Source: Syntrophobacteraceae bacterium (GTDB taxonomy: Bacteria > Desulfobacterota > Syntrophobacteria > Syntrophobacterales > Syntrophobacteraceae). Taken from it: a stretch of 64,000 nt of DNA. A program made the position numbers and the translations under genes. Shown piece by piece: positions 54,206 to 62,517 of this stretch (positions are counted from its first letter, which is position 1; each line of letters opens with the position of its first letter). Where the stretch lies: NCBI GenBank assembly GCA_025453975.1, contig JALOPI010000005.1, positions 32,023-96,022 of the forward strand, in the 5' to 3' direction. Under the pieces are notes generated by a model. The model saw nothing but the letters and a program-made list of their open reading frames with translations. It was not told where the DNA came from and did no database searches.

Positions 54206-54538
54206 TCACTCCCCCAGCTCGCTTTTCCTCAGCTTGAAAGTACCCTTGTGGCCCATGGAAGCGTTGATCACCACCGTGAGATCGTCTTTCACAGGGATGG
54301 GGATGGCGCATTTCCCCTCCTTGTCCGTCATCCCCTCCGCCACCTTCCTGCCCTGGCTGTCCAGGATTTCGATGGCCCCCCCTTCCACGGCCTGACCATC
54401 GGGGAAATAGCTTTCGGTGATGATCCTGCCATTTTCGACGTAGGCGAAGACATTCACCTTATGAGCACACACCGGCCCCGCCAGCAGCACGGCGAGCAGC
54501 ACAACGCCCAAAGCCCATCGAGCCTTCATCCATCTCAT
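54206..54538 (-). CDS. NikL-like periplasmic protein, N-terminal half
   Basis: This 110-residue secreted protein has a signal peptide (ALGVVLLAVLLAGPVCA) followed by an N-terminal HKVNVFAYVENGRIITESYF. The mature His just after cleavage is typical of NikL and could bind metal. A carboxypeptidase-regulatory-like beta-sandwich follows (EGGAIEILDSQGRKVAEGMT, MGHKGTFKL). The ATG at 54538 follows GGAGAGG. It lies between the DUF4198 gene and the second NikL-like gene, in one operon with cbiM and cbiQ. Confidence 0.72.
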   Translation of the reverse strand: MRWMKARWALGVVLLAVLLAGPVCAHKVNVFAYVENGRIITESYFPDGQAVEGGAIEILDSQGRKVAEGMTDKEGKCAIPIPVKDDLTVVINASMGHKGTFKLRKSELGE

Positions 54539-54554
54539 GCCCACCCTCTCCCCT

Positions 54555-55358
54555 CTACTTCATGTCCACGGTGCGCACCCAGAACACCGCCCCGATCTCG
54601 ACATCCTTGGGCTTCCCGTCCTTCTTGAGCTTCCAGGTCGCGTCCCGGAGAGCCGCAAACCCCCACCAGCCTGCCCTGGGCATGGCATAAGTGAAAACGC
54701 CGTTTCGGTCCGCCCTGACCACCTGGGTCACCAGGGGGTCGGACGGGGCCTTCACCATGCTCTTGTTCTCCGGAGACTCGTTGAGATACTCCACCTCGAC
54801 TTCGGCGTTGGGAACCGGCTTCCCCTTGTGAAGCACCTGTCCCGTGAAGACATTGCCCGTCCAGAATCCGTATGGCCGGGTCATGGGAAGGATCTCGACT
54901 TCCAGACCCAGGGGCTCGTCCCATCCTTCCTCCAGCCCCAGGGCATTGACGCACACCTTGGTGTAATGAACGATGAATTTGTCCTCGGCCGGCTCCCAGT
55001 AAGGCGTGGGCTCCACGAAGAAAGTGTAGTCGCCCGGCCGCTTGATGGAATACTGCGTCTTCCAGAAGGTGAAAAATTCCTCCTGATCCGCGCCCTTGCC
55101 CCGGGCCTTCTCCAGGCTTGCCAGAAGGTCCTGGACCTTGCCTTTGTGGAATACCCCGAAGCGCTTGGGCTTCTCCATCTCCATGTACGTCGTTTCCATG
55201 GGGTGAATGAACTTCACCTCCAGGGCCAGCGTTCTGGAGTCTTCCTGGGTGACGATATCGTCCGACGGAATGATGACTCCAAAATGCGCCATGGCCCGGG
55301 GCACGAGGCCGGCCACCAGGGCAAGCACCAGAGCGGAACCGAAGAGCAGTCGTGGCAT
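54555..55358 (-). CDS. DUF4198 (NikK-like) periplasmic nickel/cobalt uptake protein
   Basis: This 267-residue secreted protein has a signal peptide ([21 protein letters not shown]) and a mature start [17 protein letters not shown]. Two beta-sandwich domains end with [23 protein letters not shown]4198 proteins accompany NikM/CbiM importers and are thought to present metal in the periplasm. The ATG at 55358 is preceded by AGGGAGGA. It is the first gene of the minus-strand operon. A hairpin with a T run lies in its leader, 50 bases upstream of the start codon. Confidence 0.82.
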   Translation of the reverse strand: MPRLLFGSALVLALVAGLVPRAMAHFGVIIPSDDIVTQEDSRTLALEVKFIHPMETTYMEMEKPKRFGVFHKGKVQDLLASLEKARGKGADQEEFFTFWKTQYSIKRPGDYTFFVEPTPYWEPAEDKFIVHYTKVCVNALGLEEGWDEPLGLEVEILPMTRPYGFWTGNVFTGQVLHKGKPVPNAEVEVEYLNESPENKSMVKAPSDPLVTQVVRADRNGVFTYAMPRAGWWGFAALRDATWKLKKDGKPKDVEIGAVFWVRTVDMK

Positions 55359-55407
55359 GAAGTCCTCCCTCGCTGCGACACGCCGATCCCCGTGGCGGCG
55401 CGCGCAC

Positions 55408-55434
55408 AAAAAAAGCCAGCGTGAAAACGCCGGC
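55408..55434 (-). terminator. Terminator-type hairpin in the leader of the metal operon
   Basis: Read on the minus strand, GCCGGCGT TTTC ACGCTGGC is followed directly by seven T. The stem is eight pairs with one C-A mismatch. It lies 50 bases before the DUF4198 start codon, so it could attenuate the operon. Alternatively it ends a short upstream transcript. Confidence 0.6.
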
Positions 55435-55554
55435 CTTCATGACCCTGTTGAGTGAGCGAAAACAACCGATGTGGAATGAGAGCACCACCAGATCAATCCG
55501 CCTGGCTCGCCCGGTTCATCCGGGCACGAGGACTTCAGTCCTCCATTGCCTGCC

Positions 55555-55583
55555 TTACTAGATCAGGTCTCCGGTTCTGTCAA
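55555..55583 (-). promoter_or_regulatory. Possible promoter of the metal operon
   Basis: On the minus strand TTGACA (55578-55583) is followed after 17 bases by TAGTAA (55555-55560), which matches three of six -10 positions. It would give a leader of about 190 bases including the terminator hairpin. It overlaps the cobalamin-box-like sequence, and the two interpretations exclude each other. Confidence 0.35.
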
Positions 55584-55973
55584 CGTCCAATGTGGGCGGG
55601 CTGGGCTCTTGCCCCACCGGCGGCTGTCTCCATCTCGGAGCCCCTGGTACGGCAGCCTGCTTGCCCACGGCTGGTGGTCCATTGGGCCGCTGATCTGCCC
55701 CCTTGACAAGGTTCCGGGATCATGATTGGGTATTTGCGAATCTGCCTGGCAACATCCATCCTCACTGAAGCCACGAAGGCTTTGAGTGCTCGCGAACGAG
55801 CCCGGGTGCTGGTGGCTTCTTCTCTGAGATTCAGAGTGTCGCCGAGCCCCTCCATCGCGCCTTCCGATTTCCCCATGGAAAGAACGGTTGTCCGCTTCCG
55901 AGCGTCCATCGTCGGCGCGCCAAGAGGACAAGAATGTGCTTGCATTGAACCATCCTGATCAAGGAGACTGGAT

Positions 55974-56741
55974 ATGAAGAGGCTTTTCAAGGGACTGCCA
56001 TGGACGTCGCTCCTTCTGCTTTCGGCGGCCGGCACAGCCCTGGCGGCCCATCCCCTCATCACCGACGATGCCGGCACCGTCGGCAAGGGGAGCGTGCAGA
56101 TCGAGCTCAATTACCAATACACCCATGCGAAGAACGAGGGAGTCCGGGAGGACGAGCACGAGGTCGAGTCCGTCGTGACCTACGGCCTCCTGGACCACGT
56201 GGACCTGGTGCTTGCGCTCCCGGTCCTCTTCACGCGCGCCGATGAGGAAGGCTTTCGGGATCGGGAGGAAGGCGTCGGCGACATGTCGTTCGAGGTGAAA
56301 TGGCGTTTTTACGAGCGCGAGGGACTAGGCCTGGCCCTCAAGCCAGGAATCACCATTCCCACTGGCGAGGAAGACCGTGGTCTGGGAGCCGGCAGGGTGG
56401 GGGCCACGGCGTTTTTCATCGCCACCCAGGAGTGGGAGCCCTTCGCCTTTCACTTCAACCTCGGCTATATGCGCAATGAAAACAAGGTGGACGAGAGGAA
56501 GGATCTCTACCACGTGTCCCTGGCCGCCGAGTGGGAGGCGGCGCCCTGGGTCACCGTCGTCGGCAACCTGGGCGCGGAAGCCGACACAGACCGGGGCTCG
56601 GATACCCCTGCCGCGTTCCTTCTGGGCGGTCTGATCTTCCCCGTGACGGAATGGCTGGAGCTGGACGTGGGCGTTAAAGCCGGCCTGACCCGGCCCGAGG
56701 GGGATTATTCCCTCCTGGCCGGCATGTGCTTTCATTTCTGA
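55974..56741 (+). CDS. Outer-membrane beta-barrel protein (PF13557-like) beside nickel uptake genes
   Basis: This 255-residue protein has a signal peptide (PWTSLLLLSAAGTALA) and a mature start AHPLITDDAGTVGKGSVQIE. Alternating beta strands follow (EVESVVTYGLLDHVDLVLAL, PFAFHFNLGYMRNENK), and the C-terminus LLAGMCFHF ends in Phe, as for BAM substrates. The ITDDAGT...E-N-Y start is typical of the transporter family formerly linked to phenol degradation (PF13557). Placed before the CbiO gene, it may be the outer-membrane route for nickel or cobalt. The ribosome binding site is AAGGAG. Confidence 0.75.
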   Translation: MKRLFKGLPWTSLLLLSAAGTALAAHPLITDDAGTVGKGSVQIELNYQYTHAKNEGVREDEHEVESVVTYGLLDHVDLVLALPVLFTRADEEGFRDREEGVGDMSFEVKWRFYEREGLGLALKPGITIPTGEEDRGLGAGRVGATAFFIATQEWEPFAFHFNLGYMRNENKVDERKDLYHVSLAAEWEAAPWVTVVGNLGAEADTDRGSDTPAAFLLGGLIFPVTEWLELDVGVKAGLTRPEGDYSLLAGMCFHF

Positions 56742-56768
56742 GCGACACCCTTCCTGGAGCCAACGGCT

Positions 56769-58457
56769 GTGCCATCTGTAACGACCCATCGGGAAAGGAG
56801 CGAGCCCCCCGGGACCCAACGGCCGGAGGCCGTCAAGGGAGCCCCTCCCCTCCTGGAGACTCGAAGGCTCTGCTTCCACTATCCCGGAGGGGGGATCGCC
56901 CTCGACTCCGTCAATCTCCGCGTTGGCTCCGGAGACCGGCTGGCCCTGGTTGGTCACAACGGTGCCGGCAAGACCACCCTCGTGAAGCACCTGAACGGTC
57001 TTCTGCGCCCCACCGCCGGAACGGTGCTCTTCCAGGGGGAAATCCTGGCGGGGGAGCACCTGGCGCGAGCCCGCCTGAGCATCGGCCTCCTTTGTCAGGA
57101 CCCGGACGACCAGCTCTTCTGCAACACCCTGGAAGAAGACATTGCCTTCGGCCCTCATCACCAGGGGCTGAGCCAGACGGAAATCGATGACCGCGTTCGG
57201 TGTGCCCTTGCGGCCGTGGGACTGGAATCCCTACGGTATAAACCGCCCCATCACCTGAGCTACGGGCAGAAGAAGCGCGCCGCCCTGGCCACGATCCTTT
57301 CCATGGAGCCGCGCATCCTCATCCTGGACGAGCCCACGGCCAACCTGGACCCCAAGCAGGAACGGCTCTTCCTGGATCTCCTCCAGTCCTTTCCGGGGAC
57401 CCTCGTCTGCATCAGCCACGACCTCTTCTTCCTGTACCAAATCTGCACTCGGGCCGTCGTTCTGGAAAAGGGCCGGGTGCATCACGATTTTTCCATGCAG
57501 GATCTCGTTTCGCAGAAAGAATATCTGAGGGACCACGGACTCGATTTCACGTTTCGATTCAGCTGCTGCCGGGAAAACGGGGACCACCCGCACCCTCACC
57601 CGCATCCCCACGGACACCGCGTTGAGGGAGGCGGCCACGCGGGTCGGGAGGGTAGCTCTCAACAGCGCCGGGAGGGACCGCCCCCCGCGGAGCCCGCCCC
57701 CCTCATCCGGCTGGAGGGCTACTCCCTGCGCTACCCCGACGGCTCCTGGGGGATTCGAGACATCGACTTCACCGTCCGTGAAGGGGAGAGCGTGGCCATT
57801 GTCGGCGAGAACGGAGCCGGCAAATCGACCCTCGTTTCCTGCATCGCCGGGATTCTGGAGGGTGAGGGAGCCTATCGGTTCGAGGAGGAGACTGTCCGGG
57901 GGGCCATCAAGGACGACCTGTGGAGGAGGATCGGCCTGGTTTTTCAGGACCCCGCCGACCAGCTCTTCTGTCCCTCCTGCAGGGAGGAGGTGGCCTTCGG
58001 CCCCCGGAGGCTGGGTCTTTCCCCCAACGAGGTGGACCGCAGCGTTGGGGACGCCTTTCACCGCGTGAGGCTCCAGGGCTTCCAAAGGCGAGTCCCCCAC
58101 CATCTGAGCGCCGGCGAGCGCAAGCGCGTCGCCCTCGCCGCCGTCCTAGCCATGTCCCCGCGCCTCCTCATCCTGGACGAGCCCACGGCCAACCTGGACC
58201 CCCGGAGCGAGGAGCTCCTCTGCCGCATCCTCGGCGACCTCCCCACCACGAGGATTCTGGTCAGCCACGACATCGACATCATCGCCCTCCTCTGTCAGCG
58301 GACCGTCGTCATGCACCGGGGCAGGATCATCCGGGATTATCCCACGGCGGAGCTCATCCGCGACAAGAGCCTCGTTTCCATCAACGGCCTCGATTACACC
58401 TTCAAAAACGCCTGCTGCCAGGAGATCATGAAGCTGCAGGAGCGCGCGGAGAGCTGA
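56769..58457 (+). CDS. cbiO: Double CbiO-type ATPase with His-rich linker
   Basis: This 562-residue fusion of two energy-coupling-factor ATPases forms the pump's A component. Domain 1 has Walker A VGHNGAGKTT, signature LSYGQKKRAALA and Walker B ILILDEPTANLDP. Domain 2 has Walker A VGENGAGKST, signature LSAGERKRVALA and Walker B LLILDEPTANLDP. The linker carries HPHPHPHPHGH, a clear metal-binding run, preceded by a Cys-Cys pair (FSCCREN); domain 2 ends with another pair (NACCQE). The GTG start has GGAG about 10 bases upstream. It should work with CbiM and CbiQ encoded divergently. Confidence 0.88.
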   Translation: MPSVTTHRERSEPPGTQRPEAVKGAPPLLETRRLCFHYPGGGIALDSVNLRVGSGDRLALVGHNGAGKTTLVKHLNGLLRPTAGTVLFQGEILAGEHLARARLSIGLLCQDPDDQLFCNTLEEDIAFGPHHQGLSQTEIDDRVRCALAAVGLESLRYKPPHHLSYGQKKRAALATILSMEPRILILDEPTANLDPKQERLFLDLLQSFPGTLVCISHDLFFLYQICTRAVVLEKGRVHHDFSMQDLVSQKEYLRDHGLDFTFRFSCCRENGDHPHPHPHPHGHRVEGGGHAGREGSSQQRREGPPPAEPAPLIRLEGYSLRYPDGSWGIRDIDFTVREGESVAIVGENGAGKSTLVSCIAGILEGEGAYRFEEETVRGAIKDDLWRRIGLVFQDPADQLFCPSCREEVAFGPRRLGLSPNEVDRSVGDAFHRVRLQGFQRRVPHHLSAGERKRVALAAVLAMSPRLLILDEPTANLDPRSEELLCRILGDLPTTRILVSHDIDIIALLCQRTVVMHRGRIIRDYPTAELIRDKSLVSINGLDYTFKNACCQEIMKLQERAES

Positions 58458-58640
58458 TCCCGGGGCCTTCGCCCCCCGTCGGCACCGATCTGGCTCCTCG
58501 ATCCTTGTGCTCACCCTTTGTCGGGTGGTATCTTCCCGGCACAAGGGGTGCTTCCGCCGCCCCGAGGCGATTTGAATGATCCCGTCGGCCCGCCGACTGA
58601 TGCGCCCGGCATTGCCCGGGCTCGAGGACAAGGGAGAGCC

Positions 58641-60605
58641 ATGGCGCCAAGGAAAACCCAAGCTCAGCCGAAGCCCGAGGAGCGACAGCCCATCGATTAC
58701 AAGGCCCTCCTCAACGAAGCCCAGCTCAAGGCCGTCATGCACCGCGACGGGCCGCACCTCGTCATCGCCGGCGCGGGAACCGGCAAGACCCGCACCCTGG
58801 TCTACCGGCTGGCCTACCTGGTGGAGCACGGCATCCCGCCCCACTCCATCCTGCTCCTCACCTTCACCCGCAAGGCCGCCCAGGAGATGATGCACCGGGC
58901 GAGCGAGATCCTGGACGAACGCTGCGGCAATGTGTTCGGCGGCACGTTCCATTCCTTCGGGAACATGATCCTGCGGCGCTACGGGAGCCATCTCGGCTAC
59001 GCCCCCAGCTTCACCATCCTGGACCGTTCCGACGCCGAGGAGATCCTCGGCCTCCTGCGGACGGAAATGGGCTACCAGAGCCTCAAGACCCAGTTTCCGC
59101 GCAAGGAGGCGCTCATGACCATCGCCTCGCGCTCGGTGAACACCGGCAAATCCATCGCCCAGATCGTCAAAGAGGAGTATACCCAGTTCGCTCCCCAGAT
59201 CGACGGGATCTTCAAGGTGTCCGAGGAGTACGCCCGCTACAAGCTCGACCGGTCCCTCATGGACTACGACGACCTCCTGGTCAACCTGACGCGCCTCCTC
59301 AGGGAGCAGGAGCACCTCCGGGTCCGGCTCTCGGAAACCTACCGCTACATCATGGTGGACGAATACCAGGACACGAACCGGATCCAGGCCGAGATCGTGC
59401 GGCTCCTGGCCTCGAAGCACGGGAACGTCATGGTCGTGGGAGACGACTCCCAGAGCATCTATTCCTTCCGGGGGGCGGATTTCAGAAACATCATGGATTT
59501 TCCCAAGCTCTTCCCCGGGTGCGCCGTGACCACCCTGGAGCAGAACTACCGCAGCGGCCAGGCCATCCTGTCCCTCACCAACGCCATCATCGCCCACGCC
59601 CGGGAAAAGTACAGCAAGCACCTCTTTTCGGACATCGAGACGAGCGCCAAGCCCTTTTACTTCAGGCCCAAAAGCGAGAATCACCAGGCCCGGTTCGTGT
59701 GTCGCGAGATCGCCGGCCTCCTCAGGCAGGGCGCGAAGCTGGGGGACATCGCCGTGCTGTTCCGGTCGGGCTGGCACTCCAATGATCTGGAAGTCGAGCT
59801 CTCGGCCCACGGCATCCCCTTCGTGAAGCACGGGGGCATCAAGTTCGTGGAGGCGTCCCACATCAAGGACGTGCTGGCCCTCCTGCGCATCAGCCTCAAT
59901 CCCATGGACTCGGTGGCATGGCACCGGGTGCTGAAGCTCATCCCCGGCATCGGCGGGGTCACTGCGGCAAGGATCGTCAAAATGGGGGTGGACGAAGGGC
60001 TGGGCTACAACGCCCTGGTGGCGAAGGATCTCTCGAAGAAGAAATACACCGGACAGCTCCAGGGGCTCTACGACCTCCTGGCCGACGTGAGAGCCTTCGG
60101 GGCCGACCTGAGCGCGGCGGTGGGGAAGGTCCTGGAATTCTACAAGCCGTACTTCAAGGAACAGTACGAAGACCACAAGGACCGGGCCAACGACCTGGTC
60201 TCGCTCTTTCACATCGCCGAGCGCTACGCCAGCCTGGACCGGCTCCTTTCGGACCTCACCCTCGAATCCCCCGAAAAAAGCGGCCTGGACGAATCGGCCG
60301 AGGGACTGCGGGACAAACGGCTGGTGCTCTCCACCATCCATTCCGCCAAGGGGCTGGAATGGGACACGGTCTTCCTCATCCACCTGGTGGACGGCTGCCT
60401 GCCTTCGTCCTACTCCATGGTCCGTGAGGAGAGCATCGAGGAAGAGCGGCGACTCTTCTACGTGGCCGCCACGCGGGCCAAGCGCGGTCTGTACCTGGTG
60501 GCCCCGATGCTCCAGGGCAACAACTACTACAGCTCCTTCGGCGGCCCTTCCCGCTTCCTCTACGAGATCAAGGACCTCGGCAGGCTCACCCGCAGGGTGA
60601 CCTGA
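58641..60605 (+). CDS. UvrD/Rep-family DNA helicase
   Basis: A 654-residue superfamily 1A 3'-5' helicase. Motifs in order are Q motif LNEAQLKAVMHRDG, I AGAGTGKTRT, Ia LTFTRKAAQEM, II IMVDEYQDTNR, III VVGDDSQSIYSFRGA, IV LEQNYRSG, V STIHSAKGLEWDTVF and VI YVAATRAKRGLYLV. It is shorter than UvrD (about 720) and resembles compact UvrD-like helicases of Deltaproteobacteria and relatives. It probably serves replication restart or repair. The ATG at 58641 follows AAGGGAGAG. An earlier open frame of 41 residues has no conserved content. Confidence 0.9.
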   Translation: MAPRKTQAQPKPEERQPIDYKALLNEAQLKAVMHRDGPHLVIAGAGTGKTRTLVYRLAYLVEHGIPPHSILLLTFTRKAAQEMMHRASEILDERCGNVFGGTFHSFGNMILRRYGSHLGYAPSFTILDRSDAEEILGLLRTEMGYQSLKTQFPRKEALMTIASRSVNTGKSIAQIVKEEYTQFAPQIDGIFKVSEEYARYKLDRSLMDYDDLLVNLTRLLREQEHLRVRLSETYRYIMVDEYQDTNRIQAEIVRLLASKHGNVMVVGDDSQSIYSFRGADFRNIMDFPKLFPGCAVTTLEQNYRSGQAILSLTNAIIAHAREKYSKHLFSDIETSAKPFYFRPKSENHQARFVCREIAGLLRQGAKLGDIAVLFRSGWHSNDLEVELSAHGIPFVKHGGIKFVEASHIKDVLALLRISLNPMDSVAWHRVLKLIPGIGGVTAARIVKMGVDEGLGYNALVAKDLSKKKYTGQLQGLYDLLADVRAFGADLSAAVGKVLEFYKPYFKEQYEDHKDRANDLVSLFHIAERYASLDRLLSDLTLESPEKSGLDESAEGLRDKRLVLSTIHSAKGLEWDTVFLIHLVDGCLPSSYSMVREESIEEERRLFYVAATRAKRGLYLVAPMLQGNNYYSSFGGPSRFLYEIKDLGRLTRRVT

Positions 60606-60644
60606 CCCGCGCCGGAGGCACAGGCGTCCGTGGGATGAAGCCCA

Positions 60645-62321
60645 TCAGGTCCGCAGGAGGGCTTTCCCCAGCGTGTAGACCTTGTATCCCCCGCTGAGGC
60701 TCCTGACCGCAAGCCCCTGCTGAGCCAGGATCCGCGCGGCGTAATAGGAGCGCTGACCGACGAAGCAGTACGTCCAGATCTCCCGGTCGCGGGGGAGCTC
60801 GCTCATGCGGCTCCGGATGTCGCTCAGGGGGATGTTGACGGAGCCCTCGATCCGCCCCCCCTTGAGCTCCGCGGGGTCCCGCACATCCACGATGAAGGCT
60901 CCGCTCCCTTCCAGCTCATCCCAGTGGAACACCCCGGCGTCCCCGCGCACGACATTGGCCGCGATCATTCCGGCCATGTTGACGGGGTCCTTGGCGGACC
61001 CGAACTGGGGGGCATAACAGAGCTCGGCTTCTTCCAGGTCGAAGACCGTACCGCCTTTCTGGATGGCCATGGCGATGACGTCGATGCGCTTTTCGACCCC
61101 CTCCTTCCCGATGGCCTGTGCCCCGACGATGCGGCCGCTCTCCTTCGAAAAGATGAGCTTCATGGTGATGGGCGAGGCGCCGGGGTAGTAGCCGGCGTGG
61201 TGCCCCGGATGCAGGTAGACCTTCTCGAGGCGGTCGGGGCCGTCCCAGAGCCCCCGGCGCCTGAGGGCCTTTTCGCTGGAGCCCGTGGATGCCACGGTCA
61301 GGCTGAAAACCCCGACGACGGCAGTCCCCTGGACTCCCCGGAACCGGGCGTCCCGTCCCAGGATGACATCCGCCGCCACGCGCCCCTGCCTGTTGGCGGG
61401 CCCGGCCAGGGGCAGGAGCGTCCACCGGCCGGTCACGGCGTCACGCACTTCGACGGCATCGCCCAAGGCCCAGATGCGAGGGTCGCTGGTGCGCATGCCC
61501 TCGTCCACGCGGATCCCCCCGAGATCCCCCAGCTCGAGCCCAGCCTCCCTGGCCAGCCCGGTCTCGGGGCGGACGCCCACGGCCAGAATGGCCAGGTCGG
61601 CTTCCTCCTCGGCTCCCGAGGCCAGCTTGACGCCGAGGCGCCCTCCGTCCGCCTCCTCGAAGCCCGCCAGGGCCTCGTTCAACCGCAGCCTGACGTTGTG
61701 CCGGCTCAGCTCCTCGTGAAGAGCCACGGCGATTTCGGGATCCAGGACGGGCATGACGTGGGGCTGCATCTCCACCACCGTGACCTCGAGCCCCAGCCTG
61801 ACCAGGTTTTCGGCCATTTCGAGCCCGATGAAGCCTCCCCCGACGACTACCGCGCGACGGGCCATCCGGTCGGCGATCCACCCCTTGATGCGGCGGGTGT
61901 CCGGAATGGTCCTCAGGGTGAAAACCCCCGGCAGATCCAGTCCCGGAACCGGGGGCTTCACCGGATGGGCACCCGGCGACAGCACCAGCCAGTCGTAAGG
62001 CTCATGGCGCGTTTCCCCTGTCCCGAGATCCTTGACCTCCAGCCGCCGGTCCACTCGGTCGATGCGCACCGCCTCAGTACCCAGGCACACCCGGATGTTG
62101 AACCGCTTCTCGAAAACTTCCGGCGTCGCCACGAGCAGGCTCGCCTCCTTGGGGATCACCCGGCCCACGTGATACGGCAGACCGCAGCTCGCAAAAGACA
62201 CATGGGGACCGCGGTCCAGGAGAACGATCTCGATCTCCTCGGAGAGCCTTCGGGCCCTGGCCGCGCAGGACGCTCCGCCCGCCACGCCGCCCACGATCAA
62301 AAGACGTTTTCCGTTCTTCAT
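60645..62321 (-). CDS. FAD-dependent CoA-disulfide reductase-like protein with rhodanese domain
   Basis: This 558-residue protein of the CoADR-RHD type has an N-terminal FAD site RLLIVGGVAGGASCAARARR, the redox Cys in HVSFASCGLPYH (Cys46), an NAD(P) site RAVVVGGGFIGLEMAENLVR, and ATG-type ALGDAVEV. A dimerisation domain and a C-terminal rhodanese domain with active Cys in WTYCFVGQRSYYAARIL follow. Such enzymes reduce CoA disulfide, CoA persulfide or polysulfide and fit sulfur-respiring or anaerobic lifestyles. The ATG at 62321 gives the proper FAD start; longer versions would enter the tRNA terminator. Confidence 0.87.
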   Translation of the reverse strand: MKNGKRLLIVGGVAGGASCAARARRLSEEIEIVLLDRGPHVSFASCGLPYHVGRVIPKEASLLVATPEVFEKRFNIRVCLGTEAVRIDRVDRRLEVKDLGTGETRHEPYDWLVLSPGAHPVKPPVPGLDLPGVFTLRTIPDTRRIKGWIADRMARRAVVVGGGFIGLEMAENLVRLGLEVTVVEMQPHVMPVLDPEIAVALHEELSRHNVRLRLNEALAGFEEADGGRLGVKLASGAEEEADLAILAVGVRPETGLAREAGLELGDLGGIRVDEGMRTSDPRIWALGDAVEVRDAVTGRWTLLPLAGPANRQGRVAADVILGRDARFRGVQGTAVVGVFSLTVASTGSSEKALRRRGLWDGPDRLEKVYLHPGHHAGYYPGASPITMKLIFSKESGRIVGAQAIGKEGVEKRIDVIAMAIQKGGTVFDLEEAELCYAPQFGSAKDPVNMAGMIAANVVRGDAGVFHWDELEGSGAFIVDVRDPAELKGGRIEGSVNIPLSDIRSRMSELPRDREIWTYCFVGQRSYYAARILAQQGLAVRSLSGGYKVYTLGKALLRT

Positions 62322-62379
62322 CCTGGTCTTCAAACCTCCAAATGAGGGATTGGCAAGAGAGGAGGCTGGAACAGGAAAC

Positions 62380-62413
62380 AAAAAAGGGGCCCAGCCGCGC
62401 ATGGCTGACCCCT
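62380..62413 (-). terminator. Terminator after tRNA-Glu
   Basis: On the minus strand AGGGG-T-CAGCC is followed by a six-base loop, then GGCTG-GG-CCCCT and six T. It lies 10 bases after the CCA end of tRNA-Glu and ends the tRNA transcript before the flavoprotein gene. Confidence 0.75.
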
Positions 62414-62423
62414 CTGAGCTTCC

Positions 62424-62501
62424 TGGCGTCCCCAACCGGATTTGAACCGGTGTTGCCGGCGTGAAAGGCCGGTGTCCTGGACCAGGCTAGACGATGGGGA
62501 C
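62424..62501 (-). tRNA. tRNA-Glu (anticodon TTC)
   Basis: A complete cloverleaf with encoded CCA. Acceptor GTCCCCA pairs with TGGGGAC, discriminator G. The anticodon arm CCGGC-CTTTCAC-GCCGG reads TTC, decoding GAA/GAG. The T arm is ACCGG-TTCAAAT-CCGGT. Total length is 78 bases. A partial tRNA lies 51 bases upstream on the same strand, suggesting a former tRNA pair. Confidence 0.95.
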
Positions 62502-62517
62502 AAAAGTAAGCTGGCTT

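Larger units (their letters stand above)
55359..55973. other. Divergent regulatory region of the metal-uptake genes
   Basis: This 615-base region separates the minus-strand nikK-like operon from the plus-strand outer-membrane gene. I see no convincing gene in it. It carries a terminator-type hairpin (55408-55434) and further short hairpins (GCCCGG/CCGGGC near 55512, GAGGACT/AGTCCTC near 55530). A possible minus-strand promoter (55555-55583) and a weak cobalamin-box-like core (55564-55572) are also present. The right end has the AAGGAG ribosome binding site of the next gene. I found no NikR operator by eye. Confidence 0.45.

Noticed and set aside
53829..54311. Frameshifted single NikL pseudogene
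   Set aside because: The second half has its own ribosome binding site and signal-anchor, which a frameshift product would not have.
55580..56110. Minus-strand ORF with MDARKRTTVLSMGKSEGAME and a helical stretch
   Set aside because: No ribosome binding site at its ATGs, overlap with a supported plus-strand gene and with the metal-operon leader, and no family resemblance.
58146..60383. 745-codon minus-strand open frame across the helicase
   Set aside because: All helicase motifs are on the plus strand; the shadow has low-complexity composition and runs across two genes.
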